The notes under the pieces are model-generated. The model was not told the origin of the DNA. It saw only the letters and a program-made list of their open reading frames with translations, and searched no databases. Shown piece by piece: positions 56,615 through 64,000 of a stretch of DNA of 64,000 bases; positions within the stretch are counted from its first letter, which is position 1; the number at the start of each line of letters is the position of its first letter. Source of the DNA: Leptospira bourretii (GTDB lineage Bacteria; Spirochaetota; Leptospiria; Leptospirales; Leptospiraceae); contig NZ_RQFW01000005.1 of NCBI RefSeq assembly GCF_004770145.1, forward strand, positions 620,001-684,000, read 5' to 3'. The translations under genes and the position numbers were made by a program.

Positions 56615-58207
56615 TTATGCAAAAATGATATTAAACCCGGCAAGAAGGACAATCAGTCCAACACCCCAGGCTAAAATTCTTGGATCCCAAAATGGATTTG
56701 TTTTGTCCCTATCCGAATAAATTAATCCATGAAGATCCTTTCCTGGAACTTCCGTTTCAATCAAACTTACGATCACCATAGTTAGAAAACAAACCAATCC
56801 GGAATAGATAGCACCATAAAAATTAGAAACCATATCCGATTTGTAATATATAATCTTTAGTGAATATAGTATAAAATGAACCAATCCACTTCCTGTTCCG
56901 AATAACATTCCATAAAAGGCGCTCCATCCAGACGCTCGTTTCCAAAACATCCCTAACAAAAATATAGAAATGAGTGGTGCATTAAAAAAGGAAAATAACA
57001 GCTGTATGTAGTTCATGATGTTTTCAAATTGCATTGCGATATACGATGCAAAAATGGCAAAAAAGACTGCAAACATTGTACAAAGTTTTCCAATTTTTAA
57101 ATAATCCTTATCTTCTTTGTTTTGATCGATATATGTTTGGTAAATATCATACGTAAAAATAGTATTCATTGCCGTAATCGAGCTAGACATACCTGCCATA
57201 AATGCTGCAAGTAGAGCAGTGGTACCAAGACCTAACATTCCTGCTGGATAAAAGTTTTTTAGTAATATTAAAAAACTTTTATTATACTCTCCATTCATCT
57301 CTTTTGAAAATTCAGTTAATGCAATTAACCCAGGGTTGACTGTTAAAAATGGTAAAAACAATTTAAATACAGCACCGATGAGTGGAGTTCTTCTTGCTGC
57401 TCTGTAATCTTTTGCAGCCATTGCCCTTTGCACTTCCGTAAACCCACAAGTCCAATAAGAAAAAGATAATACAAAACCTAAACCAACAGTGACACTTAAC
57501 AAGTCCCAACCCAGTTCATTTTTTCCATTTGCGAGCCCCAACCACATATGTTTATGTGAATTTGGAATTTTTTGCATAAGTCCATTCCAACCGCCTAACC
57601 GAATCAATCCGATAATCACAAGGGGAAACAAACCGAGAACCGTTAAAAAAAATTGCATCACCTCTGTATAAATAGAGGAACTGAGTCCACCAAAGTATGT
57701 ATAAACCAAAACAATAAAGGCACTAAATAAAATGGAAAGATGAGGATTCCAACCAAACATTGTTTCAAAGACCAAAGACAAAGAATAAAGATAAATCCCT
57801 GATCCAAGAGCTAACGATAACAATGTGATGGATGCGTTTAAAAGATGCGCAGGTCGGTTGAACCTGTAACGTAGGTATTCAGGTACACTTCGTATTTTGG
57901 AAGAATAATAAAATGGCATCATAAAGATCCCAAGAAAAATCATCCCTGGAATGGCACCTAAGTAGTAAAAATGGAAGGTCAAAAAGCCGTATTCCGCACC
58001 ACTGGCGCTCATCCCGAGTAGTTCCAATGCGGAAATATTGGCAGAAATAAAAGCAATCCCCGTGATCCAACTGGGGATCTTTCGCCCCGCCAGGAGAAAA
58101 TCACTCGATTGGTTCATGGATTTCTTCAGGAGAACCCCAATCACAATCATGAACCCAACAAAAACCAAAAGGATTAAATAGTCAATGGGGCCAAGGGTAA
58201 CGAACAT
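56615..58207 (-). CDS. Sodium:solute symporter (SSS family)
   Basis: A 530-residue protein with about 14 membrane helices. Family features include the N-terminal PIDYLILLVFVGFMIVIGVL, DFLLAGRKIPSWITGIAF, the GMSASGAEYG segment, VPEYLRYRFN in a loop, and MAGMSSSITAMNTIFTYDIY in helix 8, which carries the sodium-binding Ser residues. Sugar/galactose-type branch (SGLT-like) is likely, but the substrate is not certain. Divergent from the gene at 58257. Confidence 0.9.
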   Translation of the reverse strand: MFVTLGPIDYLILLVFVGFMIVIGVLLKKSMNQSSDFLLAGRKIPSWITGIAFISANISALELLGMSASGAEYGFLTFHFYYLGAIPGMIFLGIFMMPFYYSSKIRSVPEYLRYRFNRPAHLLNASITLLSLALGSGIYLYSLSLVFETMFGWNPHLSILFSAFIVLVYTYFGGLSSSIYTEVMQFFLTVLGLFPLVIIGLIRLGGWNGLMQKIPNSHKHMWLGLANGKNELGWDLLSVTVGLGFVLSFSYWTCGFTEVQRAMAAKDYRAARRTPLIGAVFKLFLPFLTVNPGLIALTEFSKEMNGEYNKSFLILLKNFYPAGMLGLGTTALLAAFMAGMSSSITAMNTIFTYDIYQTYIDQNKEDKDYLKIGKLCTMFAVFFAIFASYIAMQFENIMNYIQLLFSFFNAPLISIFLLGMFWKRASGWSAFYGMLFGTGSGLVHFILYSLKIIYYKSDMVSNFYGAIYSGLVCFLTMVIVSLIETEVPGKDLHGLIYSDRDKTNPFWDPRILAWGVGLIVLLAGFNIIFA

Positions 58208-58256
58208 ACGCTCGTAAGTGATGCGAAAATTAAACTTTGTAAAGAGGAAATCCCGA

Positions 58257-58529
58257 ATGACAAGGCTTAGAAATTATTTTCCTACAAAAATTTCCAGACT
58301 AGCCGACACTCAAGGTAACTCTTTGATTGAAAAAGACTTTTCGAATTATGTCACATTGCTAGATTCGGAACCACCAGGAGGATCTATGTTCTATCTTCTT
58401 TTAGCCCTTCTCCATGAAGACTATTCGTCTGGAAGGATCGACTTTTCTACCTATTTTGAAAATATCGTTCTTCTCGCCTTGGACCACGAACGCATTAAAT
58501 CCAATCTCGAACAAAGTAAAGCTGCCTAA
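58257..58529 (+). CDS. Hypothetical protein
   Basis: A 90-residue soluble protein. The ATG at 58257 is preferred over one at 58218 because AGAGGAA stands at the right distance. The sequence (RLADTQGNSLIEKDFSNYVT, YLLLALLHEDYSSGRIDF) is mixed helical with no known motif. Divergent from the SSS symporter gene. Confidence 0.6.
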   Translation: MTRLRNYFPTKISRLADTQGNSLIEKDFSNYVTLLDSEPPGGSMFYLLLALLHEDYSSGRIDFSTYFENIVLLALDHERIKSNLEQSKAA

Positions 58530-58856
58530 TTCGGTAAATGGTGGAAAAGGAAAAGTAAACTCACTTACCTTTTTCACCGGGTTTCCTTTGAAAGTCACTG
58601 AAAATCGTAACTGACTTTCGTTTTCCACTCAGTTTCCAAGTCCACTAGATCGAAAATGAAACTCACTCACTCTTTTCACTCAGTATTTTTTAATACGGAC
58701 GCTCCAAAGTAACTCACTTCCCCTCTCAATCCGCTCACCAAAGCCAGTGAGTGTAAAATTCCACTCCCTTTCTTAGGTTCCTCCCTTGAATTTTCTCCTT
58801 GTTCTAGGAAGTCCGATCTGTACGGTAACAGAAAAATCATATCTCAGGAAGATTAA
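58530..58856. repeat. Intergenic region with degenerate AGT(A/C)ACT-rich repeats
   Basis: About 330 bases without a gene. It contains many short related units such as AAAGTCACT (58590), AAACTCACTCACT (58657), AAAGTAACTCACTTCC (58706-58721) and GTGAGTGTAAAATTCCACTCCC. The unit AAGTAACTCA-N-TTCC matches the 34-bp tandem repeat at 1198-1299. The promoter of the acyltransferase gene should lie in the last 60 bases; I could not fix it. Confidence 0.55.
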
Positions 58857-60029
58857 ATGACATCGGCCAAACTCCTTACTGCCACCCTCCAAAATTCACA
58901 AAAATTTTTCCTTCAATTTGGAGGACAGGGTTCACCTTATCTAAAAGAACTCGTAAAATTATACGCAGAACCAGAACTAAAAGAATTTTTCGAAACCAGT
59001 TTCAAAACCATCGCTGAAATCGCTGCCCGTGATGGCAAAAGCCCACTCCTTAACGAAGGATTTGATTTCAAATCTTGGATCGAAAATCCAGATGGCGCTC
59101 CTTCTGAAGATTATTTAGCTCGCGCACCGATTTCTGTTCCGGGAATCTTTATGACCCAAATTGCCAATTACGTTTTGGTTTCAAAACGTGGTTACCCAAC
59201 AGCGGATCTCATCAAAGCAACAGGTGCTGTCAGTGGACATAGCCAAGGGGTGATTGCTTCTGCTCTTGTTGGTCTAGGAAAAGACGGAGCCGATTTTTTA
59301 AAGGCATATTCAGACTTCTTAAAATTCGTTTTCTATCTAGGATTTAACGGACAAAAAGTTTATCCTAACTTTATTGTTTCAGAAGAAGTAGTCAAAGAAA
59401 ACGAAGCCAATGGAGATAAAAATCCTGCGCCTATGGTTGCAGTGATTGGTTATACAAAAGATGAATTAGAAGAAAGAGTGAAAAAAACAAATGACTCTCT
59501 TGGACTCAAAGGACAAGACACTGTTTTTATTTCTCTTTACAACACTCCTGATTCCATGATTCTTTCTGCGCTTCCTTCTTCTTTACTTGCATTCCGTAAA
59601 CAATGGAAAGCAGAGATGGACGAGAAAAAATTTAAGTTTGTTTATTTGAAAACAACTGCACCTTTCCACTGCCCATTTATGGAAACGTCGCTTGATAAAT
59701 TCAATGCAGAAGATGCATCTGTGGTTCCATTTCCTTATACTGGTGCTGATTTAAAAGTTCCTGTATACAGTATCTACGATGGTCACAACTTACAAAAAGA
59801 TGGAAACTTACGTGACATCCTTTTTAAGATGGTCCTCATCGAGCCACTTTACTGGGATTTGGCGATTGCTCCTATTTTCAATGACAGTGCCATTAACACA
59901 ATCATTGACTTTGGACCAAGTGTAGTAAGCCAAAGATTAACTGGTGGACACTTAAAAGCAAAAAACATCGAAAAACAATCATTATGTGCATCTAATGCGA
60001 AGGAATTAAAAGTAATTCTAGAAGCATAA
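58857..60029 (+). CDS. Acyltransferase-domain protein (FabD/SAT-like)
   Basis: A 390-residue protein with the alpha/beta-hydrolase acyltransferase core: LQFGGQGSPYLKEL at the N-terminus and the active-site GHSQGVIAS (about 125-133; Ser nucleophile), a following His region in APFHCPFM, and a late DFGPS. The long segment between strands is more like the starter-unit acyltransferase of fungal fatty acid synthases or a ketosynthase-linked AT than E. coli FabD, so the acyl substrate (malonyl, acetyl or other) is open. WYL regulator gene overlaps its stop (TAATG). Confidence 0.8.
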   Translation: MTSAKLLTATLQNSQKFFLQFGGQGSPYLKELVKLYAEPELKEFFETSFKTIAEIAARDGKSPLLNEGFDFKSWIENPDGAPSEDYLARAPISVPGIFMTQIANYVLVSKRGYPTADLIKATGAVSGHSQGVIASALVGLGKDGADFLKAYSDFLKFVFYLGFNGQKVYPNFIVSEEVVKENEANGDKNPAPMVAVIGYTKDELEERVKKTNDSLGLKGQDTVFISLYNTPDSMILSALPSSLLAFRKQWKAEMDEKKFKFVYLKTTAPFHCPFMETSLDKFNAEDASVVPFPYTGADLKVPVYSIYDGHNLQKDGNLRDILFKMVLIEPLYWDLAIAPIFNDSAINTIIDFGPSVVSQRLTGGHLKAKNIEKQSLCASNAKELKVILEA

Positions 60030-60985
60030 TGAATCCATCCACTGCTCGAGCCGCTTCCAAATTAAATTTAATCCGCCTTCTGGCTTCACATCCAGAAGGT
60101 CTTGGACTAGAAGAAATTCAAAGTGTCACTGGTCACAAATCAATCGCAACTCTCAAAAAAGATTTAGGTGAGTTGTATATGATTGAGATGTATCCTTATT
60201 CACCAACCGATGCAGTCGATTTAGATTTTGATGGGGAGAAAGTAAAAATCCGACTCCCCATTGCCGTTGATTCTGCACTTCCACTTTCGCCTAAAGAATG
60301 GTCTCTCCTTCGTTCCCTTTTAACCAACGATTCAAAATCCGAAGATTCTAAAGTTAAAAAATCAATTTTATCTAAAATTGATGCAGTTATTCCTGCTGGT
60401 GACTGGTCTCCTTACCAAAAAACTAAAGAAACCATCATTGAAGCCATTGACGCAAAAAAAACACTAACAATTGTTTATTGGAAAAGGGATACAAAGGAAA
60501 AAGAAACAAGGACTTTGGCTCCCTGGATCCTTTGGGAAGAAAGTGATTCTTATCTTTTGGCTTATGATCTTTCTAAAGAAGGGTTCAGATCCTTTCGATT
60601 GGATTATATTTTAGATCTTAACATTTCTGAATCCAAATATCCAAACTTACCTGATACAGCAGGTGAGTTTCTCGAAGGGTTCAAACAATTATTTGGTGCC
60701 GATACGGAAAACAAAGAAATTGCAAAACTTTGGATCACGGATGGAGCTTCTTATCATTTGGGAATGAAACTGAACCTTACGCCGACGGGTAACCAAAAAC
60801 AAATTGGTGATTCTAATTATCGAGAGTTCCAAACACCAATCCGAGACCAAAACTGGTTTATCCAAACAATTATTGGTTACGGTAATTCAATTCTTGTCTC
60901 GGAGCCGAATGAAATCAAAACCTCCATTCTACTGCATTTGCAGTCGCTAGCTCCCTCCAGACAAAATCTCCATCCGCAAACATAG
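60029..60985 (+). CDS. WYL-domain transcriptional regulator
   Basis: A 318-residue protein with an N-terminal winged-helix region ([30 protein letters not shown]) and a central WYL-type domain (about 140-215: [39 protein letters not shown] with FRLDYI). It resembles the PafC-like group. The WYL motif itself is degenerate. The ATG overlaps the acyltransferase stop, so the regulator is co-expressed with the enzyme and may control it or lipid synthesis. Confidence 0.75.
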   Translation: MNPSTARAASKLNLIRLLASHPEGLGLEEIQSVTGHKSIATLKKDLGELYMIEMYPYSPTDAVDLDFDGEKVKIRLPIAVDSALPLSPKEWSLLRSLLTNDSKSEDSKVKKSILSKIDAVIPAGDWSPYQKTKETIIEAIDAKKTLTIVYWKRDTKEKETRTLAPWILWEESDSYLLAYDLSKEGFRSFRLDYILDLNISESKYPNLPDTAGEFLEGFKQLFGADTENKEIAKLWITDGASYHLGMKLNLTPTGNQKQIGDSNYREFQTPIRDQNWFIQTIIGYGNSILVSEPNEIKTSILLHLQSLAPSRQNLHPQT

Positions 60986-60995
60986 GAAACTTTTC

Positions 60996-61907
60996 TTGAA
61001 ATCTATCTCACCAGGAAAGATTAACATTGGATTGTTTGTTCCTTACAAAAGAGAAGATGGGCTACACGAAATTCGGAGTGTTTTTGTTCACATTAGTTTG
61101 GGAGATCCGATGGAGGTGGAGATAAACCCTCTACCTGAAGGTTCGAACTCTGTGCTTCATCTCGTTTCCGAAAACCATCTCCAAGGATACCGCCACTCAA
61201 AGTTCGAAGAAGTTTCCGAAAGAGGCGATTTTACAAAAAACATCCTCTACAAGAGCTTTCAAAAGTTAGTCACTTACCTTTCTCACCCAGTTTCCGTCTC
61301 TATCCATTTACAAAAATATCTCCCGCCAGAAGGGGGAATTGGTGGTGGGAGTAGCAATGCCGGGTTTTTCTTAAAAGAACTCTTCCCTTTGACAAAACTT
61401 TCCAAGGACGAGCAGATTTCTTTGGCAAAGTCCATCGGTGCCGACGTCCCCTTTTTCCTTCAATCCTCTGCTTGTTTTGTGAGTGGGATTGGCGAGGTGC
61501 TAGAACCTATTTCTGTAGCCAAGGGAACAGGGATTTTGGCCATCCCTCCCTTCGGACTTTCTACCGCATCTATGTACGCAGGCCTTCAAAAAAGTTTACA
61601 AAAACCCTATGGTTCCCAAGTATGGAAATCTCTGGCAGAGGATTTAATTCGAAGTCTTCAAGTCGGGGATTGGGCATACCTGCAAAACAGGCTTGAGAAC
61701 GAGTTTGAAAAAATCGCTTTTCAGACCCAACCCTTACTAAAGGAATTGAGATTAGGGTTTTTTGAGTCGGGAGCAGTCTATGCTTCTTTATCGGGTTCGG
61801 GTTCTTGCTTTTACGGCATTTATCCTTCAGATAGAGAAAGAGACGAAGCCCTTCGCATTGTCTCCAATCGATTTCCCGATATGGAATTTCGAACGTTCTC
61901 TTTTTAG
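60996..61907 (+). CDS. ispE: 4-diphosphocytidyl-2-C-methyl-D-erythritol kinase
   Basis: IspE phosphorylates CDP-ME in the MEP isoprenoid pathway. The 303-residue GHMP kinase has [20 protein letters not shown] near the N-terminus and the ATP loop [14 protein letters not shown], then a C-terminal [15 protein letters not shown] start (60996); ten bases after the WYL stop. A tRNA gene follows. Confidence 0.94.
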   Translation: MKSISPGKINIGLFVPYKREDGLHEIRSVFVHISLGDPMEVEINPLPEGSNSVLHLVSENHLQGYRHSKFEEVSERGDFTKNILYKSFQKLVTYLSHPVSVSIHLQKYLPPEGGIGGGSSNAGFFLKELFPLTKLSKDEQISLAKSIGADVPFFLQSSACFVSGIGEVLEPISVAKGTGILAIPPFGLSTASMYAGLQKSLQKPYGSQVWKSLAEDLIRSLQVGDWAYLQNRLENEFEKIAFQTQPLLKELRLGFFESGAVYASLSGSGSCFYGIYPSDRERDEALRIVSNRFPDMEFRTFSF

Positions 61908-61911
61908 AAAC

Positions 61912-61987
61912 TGGCCTGTAGCCAAGCGGTAAGGCAGCGGTTTTTGGTATCGCCATTCCCTAGGTTCGAATCCTAGCAGGCCAGCCA
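61912..61987 (+). tRNA. tRNA-Gln (anticodon TTG), CCA encoded
   Basis: A 76-nt cloverleaf: acceptor TGGCCTG pairs with CAGGCCA, D arm GCC...GGC, anticodon arm GCGGT-TTTTGGT-ATCGC with anticodon TTG, T arm CTAGG-TTCGAAT-CCTAG, discriminator G and a genomic CCA. It reads CAA and, by wobble, CAG. It sits between ispE and the glmU-like gene on the same strand, perhaps processed from that transcript. Confidence 0.95.
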
Positions 61988-62014
61988 GTTTTAAAAGATC
62001 CGATAGAACGAACG

Positions 62015-62776
62015 ATGAACCTACATAATACTGTAACTGCTGTTATTTTGGCGGCGGGGAAAGGAACTCGAATGAAGAGTGAACTTCCCAAGGTTGCGGT
62101 TGTACTGAACGAATCACCACTTTTACTTCACGTTCTTCGTAATATCGAATCCGCCGGCATCGAACGAAAAGTCGTCGTTGTTGGTTACCGCAAAGATATC
62201 GTTACCGATATCGCAAAATCATTTCCCGGTGTGGAATTTGCAGAACAAACAGAACAATTGGGAACTGGTCATGCAGTGATTTCTGCAGAGAAACAGCTAG
62301 CACCATACACTGGTTATACGATAGTCGCATGCGGAGACGCCCCACTTATTTCTGCAAAATCATTTTCCGAACTCATAGAACTTCATAAAGCTAATGGATA
62401 TTCCGCAACTGTTCTTTCCGCTAAGATGGAAAACCCAACTGGTTACGGTCGTATCATTCGTTCTTCCGATGACGGTAGCCTTCTACGCATTGTAGAAGAA
62501 AAAGATGCAAGTCCCGAAGAAAAAGCGGTAAACGAAGTGAACACAGGAACATATTGTTTCAATACTGAGGAATTGTTTGGTGCACTTAAACAAATTGGCA
62601 ATGACAATGCTCAGAAAGAGTATTACCTCACAGACGTGATCAAAATTTTTAGATCGTTGGGAAAAAAAGTCGGAGCAAAAACCTTGGCGAATGCTTTAGA
62701 AAGCCACGGTATTAATTCTCCTGATGATTTGGCTCTCGCAAAACAATATATAGACAAAGGGTTGGTTGGAGTATGA
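62015..62776 (+). CDS. GlmU-like UDP-GlcNAc pyrophosphorylase (N-terminal domain only)
   Basis: A 253-residue nucleotidyltransferase with the GlmU N-terminal signature [37 protein letters not shown] and GYGRIIR, then EVNTGTYCF. GlmU normally has about 450 residues; here the left-handed beta-helix acetyltransferase half is absent, and the frame ends cleanly at the prs overlap. It probably makes UDP-GlcNAc from GlcNAc-1-P, with the acetyl step done by another protein. Position next to prs matches glmU in many bacteria. Confidence 0.88.
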   Translation: MNLHNTVTAVILAAGKGTRMKSELPKVAVVLNESPLLLHVLRNIESAGIERKVVVVGYRKDIVTDIAKSFPGVEFAEQTEQLGTGHAVISAEKQLAPYTGYTIVACGDAPLISAKSFSELIELHKANGYSATVLSAKMENPTGYGRIIRSSDDGSLLRIVEEKDASPEEKAVNEVNTGTYCFNTEELFGALKQIGNDNAQKEYYLTDVIKIFRSLGKKVGAKTLANALESHGINSPDDLALAKQYIDKGLVGV

Positions 62777-63714
62777 ATCCCAGCGAAGTAGTTGTATTTT
62801 CTGGAAATGCAAATAGACCTCTTGCAGAGGAAATCTGTAAACACTTGGGCATTCCGAACGGCCAAATCTCGGTCAAAAGATTTTCTGACGGAGAAAGTTC
62901 TGTAAAAATTGAAGAAAACGTTCGTGGACGAGATGTGTTTGTGGTTCAATCCATAAGCTATCCAGCTAACGACAGTTTAATGGAGCTTTTACTCATCATT
63001 GATGCTGCAAGAAGAGCTTCTGCTCGTCGTATCACTGCAGTCATTCCTTATTATGGATATGGCCGCCAAGACAGAAAGGTAGAACCAAGGGTTCCGATTT
63101 CTGCTCGTATGGTAGCCGACTTGATTGAAACTGTTGGTCCAGATCGTGTTCTCACAATGGACTTACATGCTGACCAAATCCAAGGATTCTTTCGTATTCC
63201 TGTGGATCATTTGTATTTTTCACCTGTTCTTGCTGAGTATATCAACTCCCTCAATATGGAAGACCTCGTGATTGTTTCGCCAGACTCTGGTGGTGCAGAA
63301 CGAGCTCGTAACTTTGGGAAAAAAGTAAACGGATCACTTGCCATCATTGACAAACGTAGACCAAAAGCTAACGAGTCTGTGGTGATGCATGTCATTGGTG
63401 AAATCAAAGATAAAAACTGTTTATTACTTGATGATATGATTGATACCGGTGGAACCATTGCCAAAGCAGCAACCGCATTGTATCAAAATGGAGCAAAATC
63501 GGTATTATGTTGTGCATCTCATGGAGTTCTTTCTGGAGAAGCACCAGCAAAATTAAATGAAGGAAACTTCAAACAAATTGTGCTCTCAAATTCTATCAGC
63601 ATTCCGGAGACCAAAAAAATAAATCACTTGAAAACGCTCTCCATCGCCCCACTCTTTGCTAAAGCCATCGAGCGGATTCATAACGAAGAATCAATCTCTA
63701 GTCTGTTTTCATAA
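62773..63714 (+). CDS. prs: Ribose-phosphate pyrophosphokinase
   Basis: Prs makes PRPP from ribose 5-phosphate and ATP for nucleotide, His and Trp synthesis. The 313-residue class I enzyme shows [19 protein letters not shown] (ATP-binding region), [29 protein letters not shown] and the PRPP loop [17 protein letters not shown]. Four-base overlap with the glmU-like gene and 17 bases before rplY, the common glmU-prs-rplY order. Confidence 0.96.
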   Translation: MNPSEVVVFSGNANRPLAEEICKHLGIPNGQISVKRFSDGESSVKIEENVRGRDVFVVQSISYPANDSLMELLLIIDAARRASARRITAVIPYYGYGRQDRKVEPRVPISARMVADLIETVGPDRVLTMDLHADQIQGFFRIPVDHLYFSPVLAEYINSLNMEDLVIVSPDSGGAERARNFGKKVNGSLAIIDKRRPKANESVVMHVIGEIKDKNCLLLDDMIDTGGTIAKAATALYQNGAKSVLCCASHGVLSGEAPAKLNEGNFKQIVLSNSISIPETKKINHLKTLSIAPLFAKAIERIHNEESISSLFS

Positions 63715-63731
63715 CTTTAAGGAACATAATC

Positions 63732-64000
63732 ATGGAAAAAATCAGTATCAAAGCACAAACAAGAACTTCTAAGGGAAAAGGTCCTGCAAGAAGAATGCGT
63801 GTGGAAGGTTTAGTACCGGCGAACATCATCGGAAACGGTGAAGCAAGATCGGCAAGTGTTGTCGAAAAAGAAATTCAAAGACTCATCGACTCTGGAATCC
63901 GTAAGGCAACTCTCATCGACCTCGAACTCGATGGTAAAACAGAAAGAGTTTTCGTAAAAGAAATCCAAAGATTTCCACACACAGGTCAAATCCGTCATAT
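63732..64000 (+). CDS. rplY: 50S ribosomal protein bL25/Ctc (partial)
   Basis: The gene runs off the right edge; 89 codons are visible. The N-terminal domain of L25, which binds 5S rRNA, is clear: ISIKAQTRTSKGKGPARRMR, VEGLVPANIIGNG, and later RVFVKEIQRFPHTGQI. An AAGGA site lies ahead of the ATG. Its neighbours glmU-like and prs are the usual ones; pth often follows but lies outside the window. Confidence 0.92.
   Translation, partial: MEKISIKAQTRTSKGKGPARRMRVEGLVPANIIGNGEARSASVVEKEIQRLIDSGIRKATLIDLELDGKTERVFVKEIQRFPHTGQIRH

Overview
The window reads as chromosomal DNA of a spirochaete of the genus Leptospira. The evidence is AT-rich coding, spirochaete-style lipoproteins with loose lipoboxes, a protein that I recognise as the Leptospira flagellar-coiling protein FcpA (27689-28591), and several exported or lipid-anchored families of the kind found in leptospires. 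I cannot place it to species from sequence alone. It is a typical gene-dense core region with about 50 genes in short operons on both strands. I see no insertion sequence, prophage, CRISPR array or rRNA operon, and one tRNA.

Layout. (1) 1-1050, minus: 5' part of an MltA-type lytic transglycosylase; then about 500 bp of non-coding DNA with a 34-bp tandem repeat. (2) 1558-6372, plus: the conserved rpmH-rnpA-yidD-yidC-jag-mnmE cluster (ribosome, RNase P, membrane insertion, tRNA modification). (3) 6453-12285: a lysine-rich exported protein, a Vps62-like lipoprotein, an ankyrin protein with a GMC oxidoreductase, and a DUF2804 protein. (4) 12295-21577: an orphan RND pump, a DsbA/FrnE-like protein, an Acg-type nitroreductase, an EAL phosphodiesterase, a TauE-like transporter, several unknowns and a YihY protein. 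(5) 21688-27455: an ABC-F ATPase, a rhodanese, DAHP synthase, and a minus-strand operon of DnaC-like ATPase, folK and panB. (6) 27689-31967: FcpA and a LolCDE/MacB-like ABC exporter. (7) 32268-36241: a zinc-ribbon protein, leuS and a broken beta-propeller lipoprotein gene. (8) 36318-39588, minus: a histidine-kinase-type ATPase with a tail-anchored partner, and threonine synthase. (9) 39678-45064: signal peptidase, a PASTA penicillin-binding protein, a Maf-like DUF115 protein and an OmpA-family protein. (10) 45127-52571, minus: a degenerate sigma-54-type regulator, prfB, an unknown, purD and valS. (11) 52688-58529: thioredoxin-fold proteins, a flavin monooxygenase, an M23 lipoprotein, a PilZ-like protein and a sodium/solute symporter. 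(12) 58857-64000, plus: an acyltransferase with a WYL regulator, then ispE - tRNA-Gln - glmU-like - prs - rplY.

I found no clear multi-gene system of an unknown kind. The most unusual points are these: an enhancer-binding-protein paralogue that has lost the GAFTGA loop and the Walker B acids; an rnpA reading frame whose conserved N-terminus has no ordinary start codon; genes whose start codons lie 0-17 bp after intrinsic terminators; a kinase-type ATPase overlapping a tail-anchored protein; a DnaC-like ATPase with a DnaJ-like cysteine cluster; a GlmU that has only the uridylyltransferase half; and a seven-bladed propeller lipoprotein split by a frameshift.
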